A stretch of 64,000 nucleotides of DNA from Rhabdornis inornatus (taxonomy: Eukaryota > Chordata > Aves > Passeriformes > Rhabdornithidae), in assembly GCA_013397075.1 (NCBI GenBank), contig VWZS01010887.1, positions 208,997 to 272,996 of the forward strand. The letters run 5' to 3'. The first letter of the stretch is position 1. Each line of letters starts with the position of its first letter. Made by a program: the position numbers and the translations under genes. Below the pieces are notes generated by a model that ran no database searches, had not been told where the DNA came from, and saw nothing but the letters and a program-made list of their open reading frames with translations. Below, in pieces: positions 37,301 through 52,300 of this stretch.

Positions 37301-40300
37301 TCTACTATTTAAGAATACACATAATTTGAATATATAACAAGCCCCATTTGTAAACAAGAAAAGGAGGGATATAAAAATGTAAGCAAACTGCAAAACAGTT
37401 GGAAAGAATATTTCTTTGAGGCGATATAATTTAGGCTCTACAAAGACAGGATCTTTAGTGTGTGAACAGGAGACCAGAAAAGTAAGTAAAGGCATTAATT
37501 TTTTTTTTTAATTTAGATACATTAGTTAAATTAATGATTACTTCCATGCTGTTCCACTGGTAGATAATTCAAATTATAATATCCACATTTACAGATTTTA
37601 TAATTTTTATAGTTTTATCATTATATTATAATTAGATTATCACTGTTTGGGCCAGATTTGGCTATGATCAAGTTCATTTTCTTCTTACTAGCAAGCTGAA
37701 ATGTAAACAGTATTTAGTATGATTTGGAGCATAAATAGACATGATCAGAAGTTCAACTTTACATAAAGTCATGAGCAATTAAAATTTTAAGGTAATGGAC
37801 TTATCAGTCCACAGACTGAATTTTAAAGTGAGGATTTTCAGTAAACAAGGAATAGGAATCAAAAGCATTTTGAAAACTAATAACGAATATTTTAAAGTAC
37901 AAAATTTCACACTTTTCTGTTGCCCTCAAGACAATGTTTGGTATTAAGAGTATGTATCACTAAGGCACATGCCAATATAATTTCTTGTACCATAGGGAAA
38001 GATAAGATGCTTTTCCTTCTAACTCTAGAAGTGTACTTAGGGCAGTCACAAAAATTACTTTGAATGACATTCCATGACATCTTTCTCCACACAAAATATA
38101 ACTACCAGGCACATAGTTTTTCAGTCACAGGAGACTGAAAACCCTTTTAGCTAATTAAACAACGAAAACTAAATTACTATTTCTGTCAGTGCTGATGAAT
38201 GTATACATGCAATATACGCCCAAGAAGGCAAAAAACAGGAGGTGGCTGGGCTATTTAAAGCATATTATCCAACATTACATGCAGGTTCAGTCCTGCAAGA
38301 GAGTTTCATATGCTGCTGGCCAAATGCCATAGTAGAGAGGATTTCTCAGGGTTAGTTAATTTCTTCTTTTCAATTTAATTGAACTCCTGTCACGCTTAAA
38401 GTTACCTGCGGGGTCACATGCTTTGTTAAACTGTGCACAAAAATAAGAATTACAGAAAGCCAAATATGTGGTGAAGTCTGTATCACACATGTAAAGCTTG
38501 TAGCTTGACTGCTGAGATGGCAATGATTTTATCAAATAACTCATCAGGAAACTTGCTTGGAAAAATCAAGACCATGAAAGGCCCAATCACCTATTTCTTG
38601 CATATTAAGGCACCACTGAATCAAAGCCATTTGTAGGAATAAGACCACAGAAAAAGTTACAGTTTAATATTTTTGACTCTATTTTTATTGCTCTCTTAGG
38701 AAGTAAGATATTCCAGAACACGAAGAAAAACAAATCTCAAGTTAAAATGTTATACAGACCCCGGCTTCTAGTACAATTACTGGATTTTAGGAATTTTTAT
38801 TAAATAAATTCCATCCTTAGTATTGGAAGGGCCTGGAAGGCCCACGAATTAGCTCCACTGTAAATAAATCACAACTTGAACACAAATTATTGCAAAATTC
38901 TTCAATATCAGAAGGTGTTTAGGTGCATAATTGCACAAAATTTGAAAGGTCTGTTCCTTTAAGAAATATTTTTACATATTTTAAAATGAAGCAGAAAAAG
39001 CCCATCTCAAACCGTCCGGCCACACTAAGATTTACAACATCCTGGTTTTCAATTTTTACACCTGATCAAAATCAGACTAGAACCAATGTTGGTATGGACA
39101 GGAATTATAATTTTCAGATTGTACTTACTGTCTACAAGCAGTGCCTCACTGGTATGTGCAGAACTGAAATGGAGATCCATTTCTTTCTATAAAATTCAGG
39201 AGAGCAACCTTTGCTGCTGTGCACACAAATTCATGCCAGCTCACACAGAGATTTGCAAAGAATGTACTTACAAACATTCACACTTCATACATATAGTATG
39301 ATTTAGGTTATTATGAAAAAAAACATTCTTTATTTTCTGTTGATATTAGATATATTCTGACAAATACTTGCTTAGATGTTAAAATGCTGCCATTGCTCAT
39401 GCTGTATGTAAATGGTACGGCTGTACACACAAAGGCTTTAAGACTTCAGCTTTTGCAAAACTGGCAGTTTGTGTTTGTGATATACGAGAACAGAGGTATC
39501 AGGTGTGGGAAACAAAAATAAAATTCAATGAAAAATCAAATACATGGGTTTTTTTTCATTGAAAGTGCATGTGTCAAAGTTCAATGATTCTCTCCCTCTT
39601 TCTTGATTTTATTTTTTAAATCCTCAGTGGAAAAGATCTGACTTCTATTGCCACTCAGAAACACAGGGTCAGCTTTCAAACGGGAACAGTACTTTTTTTT
39701 ATGATGGCTGTTAACCAAGAGCAAATCTGTCCCATGATAAAGCAAGTGAATTTATTCTTATCACAAGATCCAGACAGTATTAGGTCGGATTGTGAATGCT
39801 GCATGTGTTTTACTTCTCAACAATCTAATTCATGTAAGAAATGCACTTGTTTCCTCAGTGAGTAAAATTCTCTAAGGTTATTTAAGCTCCCTTTTAAATG
39901 CAAACACTGATTCAAATACAGTTTTATGAAAGTGTAAAATACATGTCCAATGCAGGCTACAGTGGATTAAACAGATTTTAAGCATCTAATTTAAGTGTGA
40001 CTAGGTTGGTGAAGGCCAAAAGCATATTTATTAATTCCACATTATTAATGGCTGAAACCAGGCTTGATGTGAACCCACAGCTAGTCATTATATCACATGC
40101 ACTTCTCAGATTGGTAAAAGTCCTTTAAGAGTTACTGTCTCATTCTAAAATTGAATTTTATTAAATAAGGCTTCTGTGAACTTACAGAGAAATGAAAGAA
40201 AGCCATGATAAAATACTAAAAAATTGAACATTAAAATAGAGCTTTCCTGAAAATTGGGGGAAAATGGTAAAATAATCTAAGTGTAACCTTAACTTCTTAA

Positions 40301-43300
40301 GTTTTGTACTTCATGTATGTAAAACAAGTCTTTCTGAAAGAGAAAAACATTGCACTTTCAAGATTTTTGTGACTCACAGTGAAATGGCAAGTCGTATGAG
40401 TGTTAAATGGCAAACCACTGCATAATACTAAGTATTTCTATATGTCTTTGATTTTGAACCCCCCTTTTTGGAAAAGGAAACAGAACAATCAAAACAAAAT
40501 ACATACAGAAGAAACAACATTGAGTACGCCACAAAAACAAGTAAGAAACACATTTGCTAAAGAACCATCAATGTTGTTACCAGTGGGGGTTCCAGGGTTT
40601 GGAAAGGGAAGGTAGTACCAGTCAGAGGAATATCAGGACAAGGCACTTACGATGTGGACAGCACAAAGAAACAACTGGAATAGAGCAATAAATTTCACAT
40701 CCATGTTGACTCAATAAAGGGCTTTCTATCGATTGCTAAGGTTGGCACGGGACCAGAAACAAGAACTGCACATGAGGAAAAGTCGACTTTATTCCCATAA
40801 GTTTCAAAAGTTTTCCTTTGACTTCGGGAATAATAGTTTCAGGCATGTAGGTTGTAAAGTCAATGACAATTACTCATGAATGTGCTTCTGCAGCCGATTC
40901 AGATGAAATGAGAAACAGGCCAAAATGCACATTTTACATCCCATCATTTCCTTGGGAGTCAATAAAAATATCTTTCTTTGAGGAGCAATTAATTACTCAT
41001 GTACTAAGCATCTTTCTCAAAAAAAGAAAACAAAAAGAAAATCTTTCTCATCTTTTGTACTTCCTTTGTACTATTTACAGAGGGTTATTCACAGGACTGC
41101 AGACATATGAGCTCAGATATCCTATAAAATCTAGGATTCTTTGAAACTGTTCACTGCAGGAGTTTTCCTACAGACACACTGGCTTGGCTTTCTTAATGCT
41201 ATCAGGTATTAATACCAGTACCTGTACAGCTCTTCTATAAACTATTTTTCAATTACCTGAAAAAGGTGTGCTTCATAATATCAAAAAAATAATATTATTA
41301 TTTCAAGGTAGCATATTATCAACAATAATGTAACTTTGAAAGGGAAAATTACAGTCTTTTTTGGTTGGATATGGTTTTCTTTTGTCTGGAGTTTTCAGTA
41401 GCTAGATATTAATATGTAAGTAAAATGGTATTTGCAATATTATCCCTTTGTGCCAAGAAATCTTTGATGCAATGATTCCTGTATCTTGACATTGCTACTG
41501 CTCAGTAACAAAGAAAACAAACAACAAAAAAATGATCCTAATCACTCTGTAGAATTTTGTTAATTTGCCAAATAGAAAATTTCCACTGAGAAAACAAATA
41601 AAACACCAGATCATCCTCCTCCCCAACATTTGGCTAATGAAAAGACATCTGCTGTGTTGGAGTGCACTGTTTCTGCTGACTGCTACACATATTTTGTATT
41701 TTAAATTCTCTTTTCACGTGGTGACATGTACATCTCATGGCAACTGCTCCTACAAAGCTCTTCCTTTACTCATAAGGAAACTGTGAGGTATAGCAACCAT
41801 AACAGACCGAGTAGCTTTCATAGTAAGGAAGAATCACCTGTAAACAGTATTGTTTCCTCTAAATTAGCAATGCACCACCTCTTTCTTGTATCAACTCCTG
41901 ATGGCATTAGATAAACCTAGCCAGTGTCAAGTCCTCTCCTTACTAGCCACCCTCAAATCCTCACTGGATCCACCACTGATTTCCTGTGCTTGCACAAATC
42001 AATGCAGCAATAAAGCCACATTCAATACACAACAAAAAGGCTGCAGGAGGACTAAAGCACAAGGCTTTGTGTATGTATATATTATTATTTTTCCTTTTAA
42101 CATTCATCCATCGCAAATACTGGGCTCGCTAAAATGAAAACATATAAAAAAAGAACAGGAAAGAAAAGTATAAAAAAGCTTGTTGCTCTTACATCTACTG
42201 TGTCAGTCACTGTGCAAATCCTGAGGAAGAGAGGAAGACCAAAATGGGAAGGTTTGACATGTAAACCAAGAATTTTAGAATGAATAATTGTAATATTAAC
42301 AGAAAAATCACACTAGTTTAGCAGTCTTACAGGAAAAAAAATCTAATGATATTCAGGAGCTGTACAGTGCTGACACAAAGCTAAGAGCAGGGAAATAAGG
42401 AATAGGCAGTTATTTTTAATAATTACCACGCTCATGGGTGATGACTGAGGAAGGGAAGACAGGACAATTAGTTCAAAGAAAAAGAAACAGGAAAAAAAGA
42501 AAAAAAGGTGAGAATTTGTTTTAGCAAATACAAAATATAGTTAGTATTGGTTTTGCCAAAATTAGTTCTGTACTAAAAGAGAAACATCAAATAAACAAAA
42601 TGAAAAAGAAATCCCTCAAATGAGGAAGCACAAAAATACTCTTAACATCAGTAGAGTCAATTATGCAGCATTTAAAGATTTATTTATATTTGCATGCAAA
42701 ATCAGTCATTTCTAGAAACAGAGGCAGAGGTCAAAAGACTCATGAGCCAATATCTTGAGAGTCCAGTTCAGAATCCAACATTATGAGTAAGTTTAGTTAG
42801 TAAAGGTAGAAATGTTGCCCAAGAGAACAAAAAGGCTGTGCAGAATAATCTTCAGTAAAACATGACGGTAATGGCCAAAATTTATATGCCAGATAGCTGT
42901 ACCAGTGCTCAATTTACAATCTTGTAACTGAATTTTATCCACATGGGTTCACTTTTTTTTTAAACTCATATAAGTCTAGAAAGATTTAATCTATAATTTA
43001 AACTGTGAGAGCACATTCAGAGAAGCAGAATTTTTGACTGGCCTTGAAGTCATTCAGACAAACATAATAGTTAATGAAAAATCATTATTTAAGCAGTTCA
43101 ATATTAAAGAAATAGGCCGCATAAAAGACCTACAGGCACAAGGGACAATGAGATATGCAGTGTGGCTGGTATGAATTATGATCCCTCAAATGCAATAGGG
43201 ATTATACAGTCAAGCTTTTTTTACCTTGCTTTTAAGATAAAAACATGTTAAATGTTTAGGTCACTGTAGGATTTAAACATAAAAATGGAGTGTAAAAAAT

Positions 43301-46300
43301 TCTGAAGGGAAGAAAATGTGCTTTGGTAGCTCTATTAAGCATGTAAGAATGAACTTAATGTATCCAGACAATCACAGTAAGGGAGTAGTAGAACTTACTA
43401 TCAAACAGATGGAAGAAATTGACAGTGAACTAACAACACCAAGGGTGGAAAGCCAAATTGGTTCAAAGTCAAAAGTAGAGTGAAAATTTTGCAATATTTC
43501 CCCAAAGACAAACAGAAAAAATATTTCAAAGAAAAAGCTTTCCCAGACTTCTTTCCACAGAGCAGATAGATTTCCATCAAATGCTTATATTTAATTCATG
43601 GCTTAAGTAAGTGGTGTGGTTTTGAGTTTAAGAAATCAGGTGGGAACTTTTAATTTAATTTTATGCTGAAACTGGCTGGGGACTTTTGAAATGTTTTACA
43701 TGCATGAACACTGCTGTTCGTAACTGGAATATATTTCCAATTTTACATGTAATGTCTTCACTTCTTCAGAATGATAAGAAAGAGTCCTCTGAGACCATTC
43801 TGAAACTCAACACAGCTAATGATTTGCTGTGGACAAGGACTGGCTCAGGTATGTCAATTAAATATAAATCACTTTTAGGAAACCTGTTTTAGCTTCAGTC
43901 TCTAGATATGTATTTATAGAGTTCATGGAATCATAGACTATCCTGAGTTGGAAGAGACCCACAAGCATCATCAAATCCTAAATCCTGGCCCCATGTGGGA
44001 CACCTCAAAATCCCACCACATCCCTGAGAGCATTGTCCAAACAGTGTTTGAACTCTGCCAGGCTGGTGCTGTGACCACTTCCTTGGAGAGCCTGTTCCAG
44101 TGCCCAAACACACTCTGGGTGAAGAACCTGCTCCTTATACCTAACTTAAACCTCCCCTGTGTTTTCTCAAATTCAGCTTGTTCCTGCAAAACTTAAAAAG
44201 GTAATGGAAAATTTCTGTTGAATCAAAAGTACCTGATCCCTCTTCAGTCACCATGCCAAGGCCTTCTGCTTTGTTCTGACGTTCAAACGCATTTAGGTCA
44301 AGAACACTGCAGTGAGAAAAATTACATTTTTCCTGTGATTAATTAAATATATGCAATATTTATTTTTCTGGAAGTTAAAAAGGATGTGTGATTTCACTGA
44401 AGTTTACAAACATACTAGTATTAAAACGATACATCTCAGTGGCTTGATATATGTGTCTTTTACGAGATTACAAATCTCAGCTCAACAGCCTTAACCTGCT
44501 TTTGCCATGAAAGTGACCACAGAATTCAGCACTGTATGATAGACCAAAAAGAAAAGGGAAACGTATGCATTTATTATATACGTACTCATTTTTAGGTGCT
44601 ATAAAGAAACCAAGTTACTGACTACTTTTTTATTATAGCCCAGTTCATACCAAGCAGCAAGGTCCATTAAGAAACTCTCATTATTAGTTCCACTTAGTGT
44701 TTCTCTCCCTCCATGTTCTGAAAAGCTGAAGCTGCCAAAAGGGAATATGTATTCAACTAACCAGATTTAAGGAACATATACCTCACATGTTTCATTTGTG
44801 AACCTGCAAGGTTCTGCCTTTCAGGGCTGTGCACGTCAGCTGGCCAGGGATAATTTTTGCTCATAAGCAAAAATGGTTATAAAAGTCAGATGAACATAGA
44901 ACTGTGACAGCATGTCTGCTGGCAAGAAACCTCACTGATTTCAAAATGAAACTTGGCCACAGACAGCATTAAGAAAAAAGAATACATAATTAAGAAAAAG
45001 GAATACATAACGCAATACCCTGGACATAACAAGAACACTGAATCAACTGATGCAGGGAGCCTCTTTCAGTCCTATGTTTCATGTTCATTAATACAACATT
45101 TATGGATATGGTTTATTCTCAGAAATTACATAGAAAACATTTAAACACATACATTTATACATTAAGTAAGCATGAATGGACAAAAAAAGTCATAGTATCA
45201 CCTCAACTTATTAAAATTCATTAATTTAGTAATAAATTACACATTCCATTTCTTTTTCTGACTTCTAAGAAGTCCTATGAATAATTCTAACAAGGCTAGC
45301 TTTTCCCAAAATTTTTATGATTACTTAACATTGATCATTAACTTGATCTTGGCAGGATTACTAGATACCTCTGGAGCTAAGGATTCACCACGGTGGAATG
45401 CTCCTAACTCTGGACTTGTTTTCTGCCATATCTCAGGTAGACTCAAATTCCGTAAATATTTTTGAAAAGAGCTTTCTTACAAGATCCATAACACAAAGAT
45501 TTTCACACCATGAGCACCATTCTGTCCTTTAAACCAAATCCAGCACATTACAATCCCCAAGTGCTGTTTGTAAGATCTATGTAGAGGATCATTCCAGAAC
45601 GATAAATACCATGGAATAAAACATAAATCCAAAATAATAAATTTTTCAAGTCAATACTTTCTTACCTACAGGACTGCATAAGACCAGCAAGGCTCTGAAA
45701 GAACCCCACATCCTTTTTATCCTTGAGGTAGTCAAGCATTTTCTGCAACGAACACAAATAATTTACGCAGATAATTAATATCCTTATTATGTGATAACCT
45801 AGGTAACTTAAGACTATATGGATTCAATACTATTAGTGATGTTGCTGTTTGGAAATATCTCTAATATTTAAAAGACTTGCAGAGAAAAATCCAGATATCA
45901 AAACCTAAAAGGACATTTAATGCTTATGTACTTTATAGAAAAGGTCATACATTTTAGTTACGCCTTCCTAAAGCATGGAAAATAAAGATAGCAACTGAAG
46001 TCAACACAGCCAGAAGAATTTAGTGTTTAATATAAATGCAATCTTGCCACTACTATGCTAAAAATTTGTGTTGACACTATTGTTTCAACACCAGATGGGG
46101 CTTTTCATAACCTCAATTTGTTTTAAATTATTTTAGCTGCAACAGCCTGTTATTAGTAATTTGAGTAATATTTAAAAATTTTTTAGCTTCATTATGATGT
46201 GTAATAACTATCTGAAAACAGATTGCAATACCGAGAAGTTTTGAGTGAACTGGATTCTAGAATGCAATGCATTGTTGAGTAAAGATATAGGATGATACCA

Positions 46301-49300
46301 GAACTCTCAGTCGTGAAGAAAACCCACAATCCTAAAGATCAATCTTAGTAGGAAAGTTACAAGAATTCATGTTCTGAATTAAATAAAACCATTTTTACAA
46401 AAATAATAGGAAAAGCGGATAATAAGTAACCTCCAAAATGGAGAGCACATAAGAAGACAGTGTTAGCAAAACGTATCAGTGTAAACCCAGGCAGACCCAA
46501 GATGGCAGAAAAAGAATAACCCAAGCAACAACATTATACCAATCAAAGCAAAGAACTCCAGAGGATGATGATAATAATGACTTTTCAAAACCAACACTCT
46601 TCCTCACCCCCACCCAAAATATTCTTCCCAAGGAAGACTGAAGAGTTATCTTAGAACCTAAAGGAAATTGGAAAGTTGAGCATAACACCAGAAAAAACAG
46701 GTAGAAATGAGGTAACTGAAAAAATAATAATTCTAACTGTATTACGGTTGCTTTTATGTTATAAGTATGTAATTTAGATAGTAGCATTTCTATCAATGTA
46801 AAAATACTAAGTGTTTCCTGCATTTTGATTCATTAAGACTTTAACAAATTATTTTTTAAACTAGATTGTAGGATTGCAAATTTCATGATTTTCTTAATTT
46901 AATACCATGACATCACAAAGAACTGGCAGTGGTTCAAGCAAATAATTTCTGCACTACTTGTAGTGTTTCATGTCAATTTCTGGCAATGACAGCTCCTGAA
47001 AAGAACATTATTTTGATTGCATTCAGCTGATTCACCTGGGACCTTAATTGTTCCCAGTTGTCTGTATTCTTTAAACAGTACTACAATAATTCAGTAATGG
47101 CAGGTATAAACCCTTTTCAACACAGGAATCTTCAACTAGTACAGAACATTGAACATGCAAGATTCTTTTATCGTATCAGACTTGTCCACTGGGCATCGAA
47201 TTATTTTACGACAGATTAGTTATTCAGGATTTTCTCTGCTTTAATCAGCAAGAGTCTCCATTGCATAAACTAAGGACTTCTAAAGTTGTGTATCATTCTT
47301 TTAAGTGAAGACTGCGATCAGCAATTTTGCTCTACTGGCTATAGGACAATAGCAATCACCCAAGAAAGCTCTCCTTCCCAAAGAATTCCTGCAGAAGTAA
47401 ATGACACAACATAAAATTTCCCCCTTATACCTGAAGTACAAAACAAATCTCTTTTAGCTTTGTAAACAAATAAGAAATGCCCACCAAACAAGGTATTTTG
47501 TATATGATTTTATCCTGCAAACAAGTGTGACAAATAGTCACACTACTTAATGTGCTACTACAGTAATAATGACCATGCTATAAAGACCTATACTGGCTAG
47601 AATGGGTAGAAAAAACCAATAGCCTACCTGTTGAACAGTAGAATTTCCTCCATTTAAGATGGCAATTCCTAGCTTTAGGGTAGCAGCAACCATTGGCCCC
47701 ATCTCACCTTAAAAAATATTTTAAAATATATTTTTGGATCATATATAAAATAAGGAATGTTTTAGTAATTTATTTATCCATTCAATTGCAAAACTGATCT
47801 ATTTTTCCTTAATTTCTTCAAGAGTGCCTATAAACAAAATGTAATGCATACAAAGTACACAGAAGAAGCAAGATTCAGGAATAACTGATTTCAGTGAATA
47901 TAAATAATGCTTCAACCACTAGAGTATCCAACGGTTGATTTAAGGCTGGGCTCACAATGATAAGCTAGCTTTCAAATTTGACAATGTCTCCTCTCTGCAT
48001 GAAAATCTGGATGTTTTCTTCTGGTTTCTTCAGATAATGACAGTGACCCAAGCATTTAACTACAGTAAACAAAATCTGTAATCAGGAATTTTTAAAACAT
48101 CACAATTGTGGAAACAAATCACAGAAAGAAAAAAATGGAAGTATAAAACCTTAGAATAAGATGGTTTCTAAGGGAAGAAAGCATCATTTAAACTTCTGAA
48201 ATGTTTTATCAAAGTATTCTAGTAAAGCAGATATTTGGAGAATAGGAAATAACAAAAGGACTTAAGTCCACACCTACTCCAGAACTGTACACATTCCAGA
48301 GACTGACGGCGATTTTGTCATTCAGTGCTGCTAAAACTATGAAGTACTTCATGCATCCTCAAAATTAGCACTAGAAAAATTAATTATAACTACAAAAGAA
48401 TCAATAGCCTCATGAAAATTACTCATTATATTTCCCTGGATTAGCTGTCAAAAATTTTGAACTTTTGAGTTCATTTTGAAAGGAAAGCTTAGAGCCAAAC
48501 CTCTGCACGTTTTGCCCAATATAAAATGAAATAACTTCAATTTTCATTATAAGTAAGATTTAAAATTAATCTACACACCCAAAACCTTACCTTTGCTTGC
48601 ACTGATTGTCTGCAGAACCATCTCAGCAGCACCCCGATCATGCAGTCTGGCTTGTTGATACAGAAGTTTTTGCTTTTCCATTTCTTTTTCCTGAATAAAA
48701 ATTCCGGTCATTTAACATGAGATTTGAGTTACTATCAATCCCCCAAAGGTTCTTGGTTTTCTCTTAGTATATGGGCTCTATGGCAACATCATGAACCATT
48801 TTAATACATACGATGCTATTGAACAAATAATTGACAGGTTCAAGTAATAATCTCCACTTGGTATTTTTCTTTAAAATGCTTTTAGCAGTTTATCTGGAAA
48901 GAGTCATCTCAATTGTGAATCGTTAGGTTAGTTCAAAGCCCATGTTCATTATATATACTGCATGTATCAAACTTGCACTTTTGTGCTGTGTTTTTGTGCA
49001 ACAGTTCATACTCTAAATAATCTTCTATAGTGTGACCATAACTTCATACTGCTCAGTATGTGGCTCTTGAGTTGCAAGTTGTTGCTGAATACCAGAGTAA
49101 AAGAAGCATCTCAGAATTTTTTTCAAAACACATCATTATATTATAATACAGATTGCCCCCCTACTAACAGAATATTTGATAGAATACACTGTGCTTTTAT
49201 ATTTTGTATTCTCTAGCGGCAAGAAACAATACTGCATGGCGTTGCTTGAGCAATGGTGAAGTTTCTTTTTTGTAATTTAAACTACTACCGAAAACACAAA

Positions 49301-52300
49301 GAGCATAAAGAGCAAACATAAAGGCACAGTTAATTCCAGATGAGTTTCAACTTTCATCGGGTTAATTGAAGATTGCTGGAGAATTGAGGATGACTAAGCA
49401 GTATAAGTTGCAAAATGGAAGTTGCATAGAGCCCTATGACAGTGAGTCCATCAGATGGCGTGGTAAAAAGCTTACTCAAAAGGAACATGACACAACCAGT
49501 TAGTATCATGTCCAAAAACACAACGCCCAAAACATGTATGACCTAAAAGCAGGAACAGCTGCAGCAGAAGTAGCCAGAATGACAGCTTTGCTGCCATAAA
49601 CTTTCCATCCAAGTTACAGAAAAAATACATTGGAAGATGGAAGAGGTTTAAAAAATGAAGGCTTGCTAAATAGAGGGTATGAGTAATAAATTAAAAAAGA
49701 AGAGGTAATAAAGAGAAATATGTTCAAATGAATGAAAAAGAAACCTTTAACTCAAAAGCAAACCAACACAGACATTTATGCTGTTACCAGAGAGTTCTCG
49801 CCGAGGCTGGCAAATTTGTTTCTTAAATCTTTGATAATATCGTGCTGCGGAAACAAAATTCATCAGGGTTTTTTTTTTCACACTATTAGGTCTCCTGTGG
49901 TTAAATTGTATCTTTCTTTTTGCTTTAAATTATGTGACAGATCTAGATGGAGGCACAAAAAGGAAAAAAAAATGGCAGCGTTGCTTTGTATTTAGCCATG
50001 CTAGGGTTTGAAAGTTTTGCCTTCATGTTTAAACCTCTTCCTCAGAGTTCAACAAAAACAAAACAGAAACATACACACACACACACGCACACACCATACA
50101 CACAAACCACCAGAAAACCATGACATCACAGGTTCAGTACAGCTACAATAAAATATTTCTATTTGCTTCAGAAACCACTGAAAATTGATGAGCCTTTCTT
50201 TTCTTAAAAACTATTTCCTATTTCTAGGTACTTTTGGTTTTAGACCCAAAACCCCTTTCATCTTTTCTTTGTTGCAAAATTTATTATTCACAAGCCTAAC
50301 ACCAGCTACACTACTTTCATTGTACAATATTTTTTGGTAAGAATATTAAAGACTTATAAGAATGTTTACTGTGAGGATGTATCTGCATAATCTAGAGAAC
50401 TTCTTGCAATGGCAGTATAGAAGAACAGTAGGAAGAGGCATTGCCAAACAGCTTAAAATGGGACAAGTGGCATTTCCCATGGAAATCAAGATGTCTAGGA
50501 CATTAGTAACAAAAGACACCAAAAAAAGAAAACCAAAACCAAACAAACAAAACAATCCACCAACAAAAAAAACACAAGCATTTATTTAAAAAGCAACCAT
50601 TCTTTGATGACAACCCACAAAGATCATGGTTCCTTCTTCAGCTTCACAATGCATTTTCACTGTTGCTCTCTCCATGCCAAGTCAATACATATATATGAAT
50701 ATATATGTGATGGCAGCACTTACATGAAGTGGGCCAGCCATTGCCTACAAAGTATACTAAATTAATAAGGTTATCCCCATTTCTCTAAGATGTGCTTACT
50801 GCTTACACTGTTACTTGTGCTACCACTTTCAGCTTTTGGCACTTCATCCACTTGCTTGCCAGTTGAAGTCAAGAAAAACACCAAAGTAATTAGCCAACGA
50901 TTTGAGCTTTCTGTCATTCACCAAACCATTACAAAAATAGCAAAAAATACTTCACTAAATGAAACTTTTAAAATAATTAAAGAGAATTTAAAAAAAATAA
51001 ATAAACCAAAAGGAACACACCCCAAAACAAAACCAATCCTCAATGAAGAACAAATATTTTATCTTGGATGTTTTCCACTTATATAGGAAAAAGTTGACCA
51101 CTTATAAATGTACACGTGTTCTCATATTACAGACTTTTTCCAGAAACCTACCAAACCAAGGAAACTTTTGAATCATACTCTTGGAAAGCAGAGACCCAAA
51201 TATTTTCTACTTCATTCTGTTTTTTGCAGAGACCCAAATATTTTCTACTTCATTGTGTTTTTTGGGTCTTAAATCATTAGGAGCAACCATATGCCAAAAT
51301 AAGTTAGGCAAAGCCACAAGCTTTAGTTTGAATTTTTAGGCAACAAACTTGCCAAACCTAAAGAGAAGCTTTAACTGATAAGTGTGTCACTGAAATTTTT
51401 AAATTTTCTTGTCATAGAGACTGATTCTTGGAATCCTTCTTGGAGTTAGGACATAATGGAGAGTTTTGTTTGCTGCCACCACTAAACTCCAGACTGCTGG
51501 CATAAGATTGTACTTTTACAGAGCGTTCTTTTTTTTAATAAAATAATGAAATTAAGTTAGAGAGAATAAATAAAAAGATGTAAAAAACAGAAATTGCTTT
51601 CAACTCTGCTATTAGAAGACAATGCTTCTTTGAATTGTCTTCATATTTTATGATTTTCAAGACTTCTGTTTAGTCCAGAGAACAAATCCTATTAGGCAGG
51701 TCTTACACTGGATAAACATCTGTTCATTTCAATGTCAGGCATGCATAACTATAAGCTATGTAATTAAAATACCAAGTACTCATGCATAATACTTCTGTAT
51801 CTTTTTACATATCCAACTTTATATATATTTTAATCCCTTAAGTTCAATATATGCTGGTTTCTGCTTTATAAATAAAATTGAATTTTTCCTAAATCACTCC
51901 TTTTGGAATTCATCATTGAAGCATCACTGCTTGTTGCAAGAGGTTTGGACTCAAGGACCTCTAAAGGTCCTTTCCAACCCAAACTATTCTATAAATAAAT
52001 AACGTATTCTGTAGTGTACAGTGAAACCATGTATTAGGTCCCATACAATCCACTAAATATAGGAAAAACTCATTTTTACACAGTGTGATTGGAATGTTTA
52101 CTTTCTTAGAATTGATAAATTGAATATGGAGTTTGATCTTAATTCATATAATAAACAGTTACATATTGTAAATATGCGGTATACGGACACTCAGTGGTTT
52201 ATTCAGGATTTGTGACAGTATGATATAAAGGCAACCATCTTCAAAGGGCTGGAGCCTCATGAGGTTGCATTATTTGTATCTATAGAAACTTGAAAATTTT

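Noticed and set aside
43931..44196. Open frames on both strands of about 60-80 codons
   Set aside because: They fall inside a CR1 3'-end fragment, which is largely untranslated tail in the intact element.
36331..44232. A missing microexon equivalent to the RYR1 alternative VINRQN segment between exons 84 and 85
   Set aside because: I scanned the 7.9 kb intron for an 18-nt exon of that kind and found none. Remembered RYR2 joins GS directly to GEKV, so nothing is missing. A near match (ATC AAC AGA AAA on the minus strand near 39331-39345) hits a stop and lacks splice sites.
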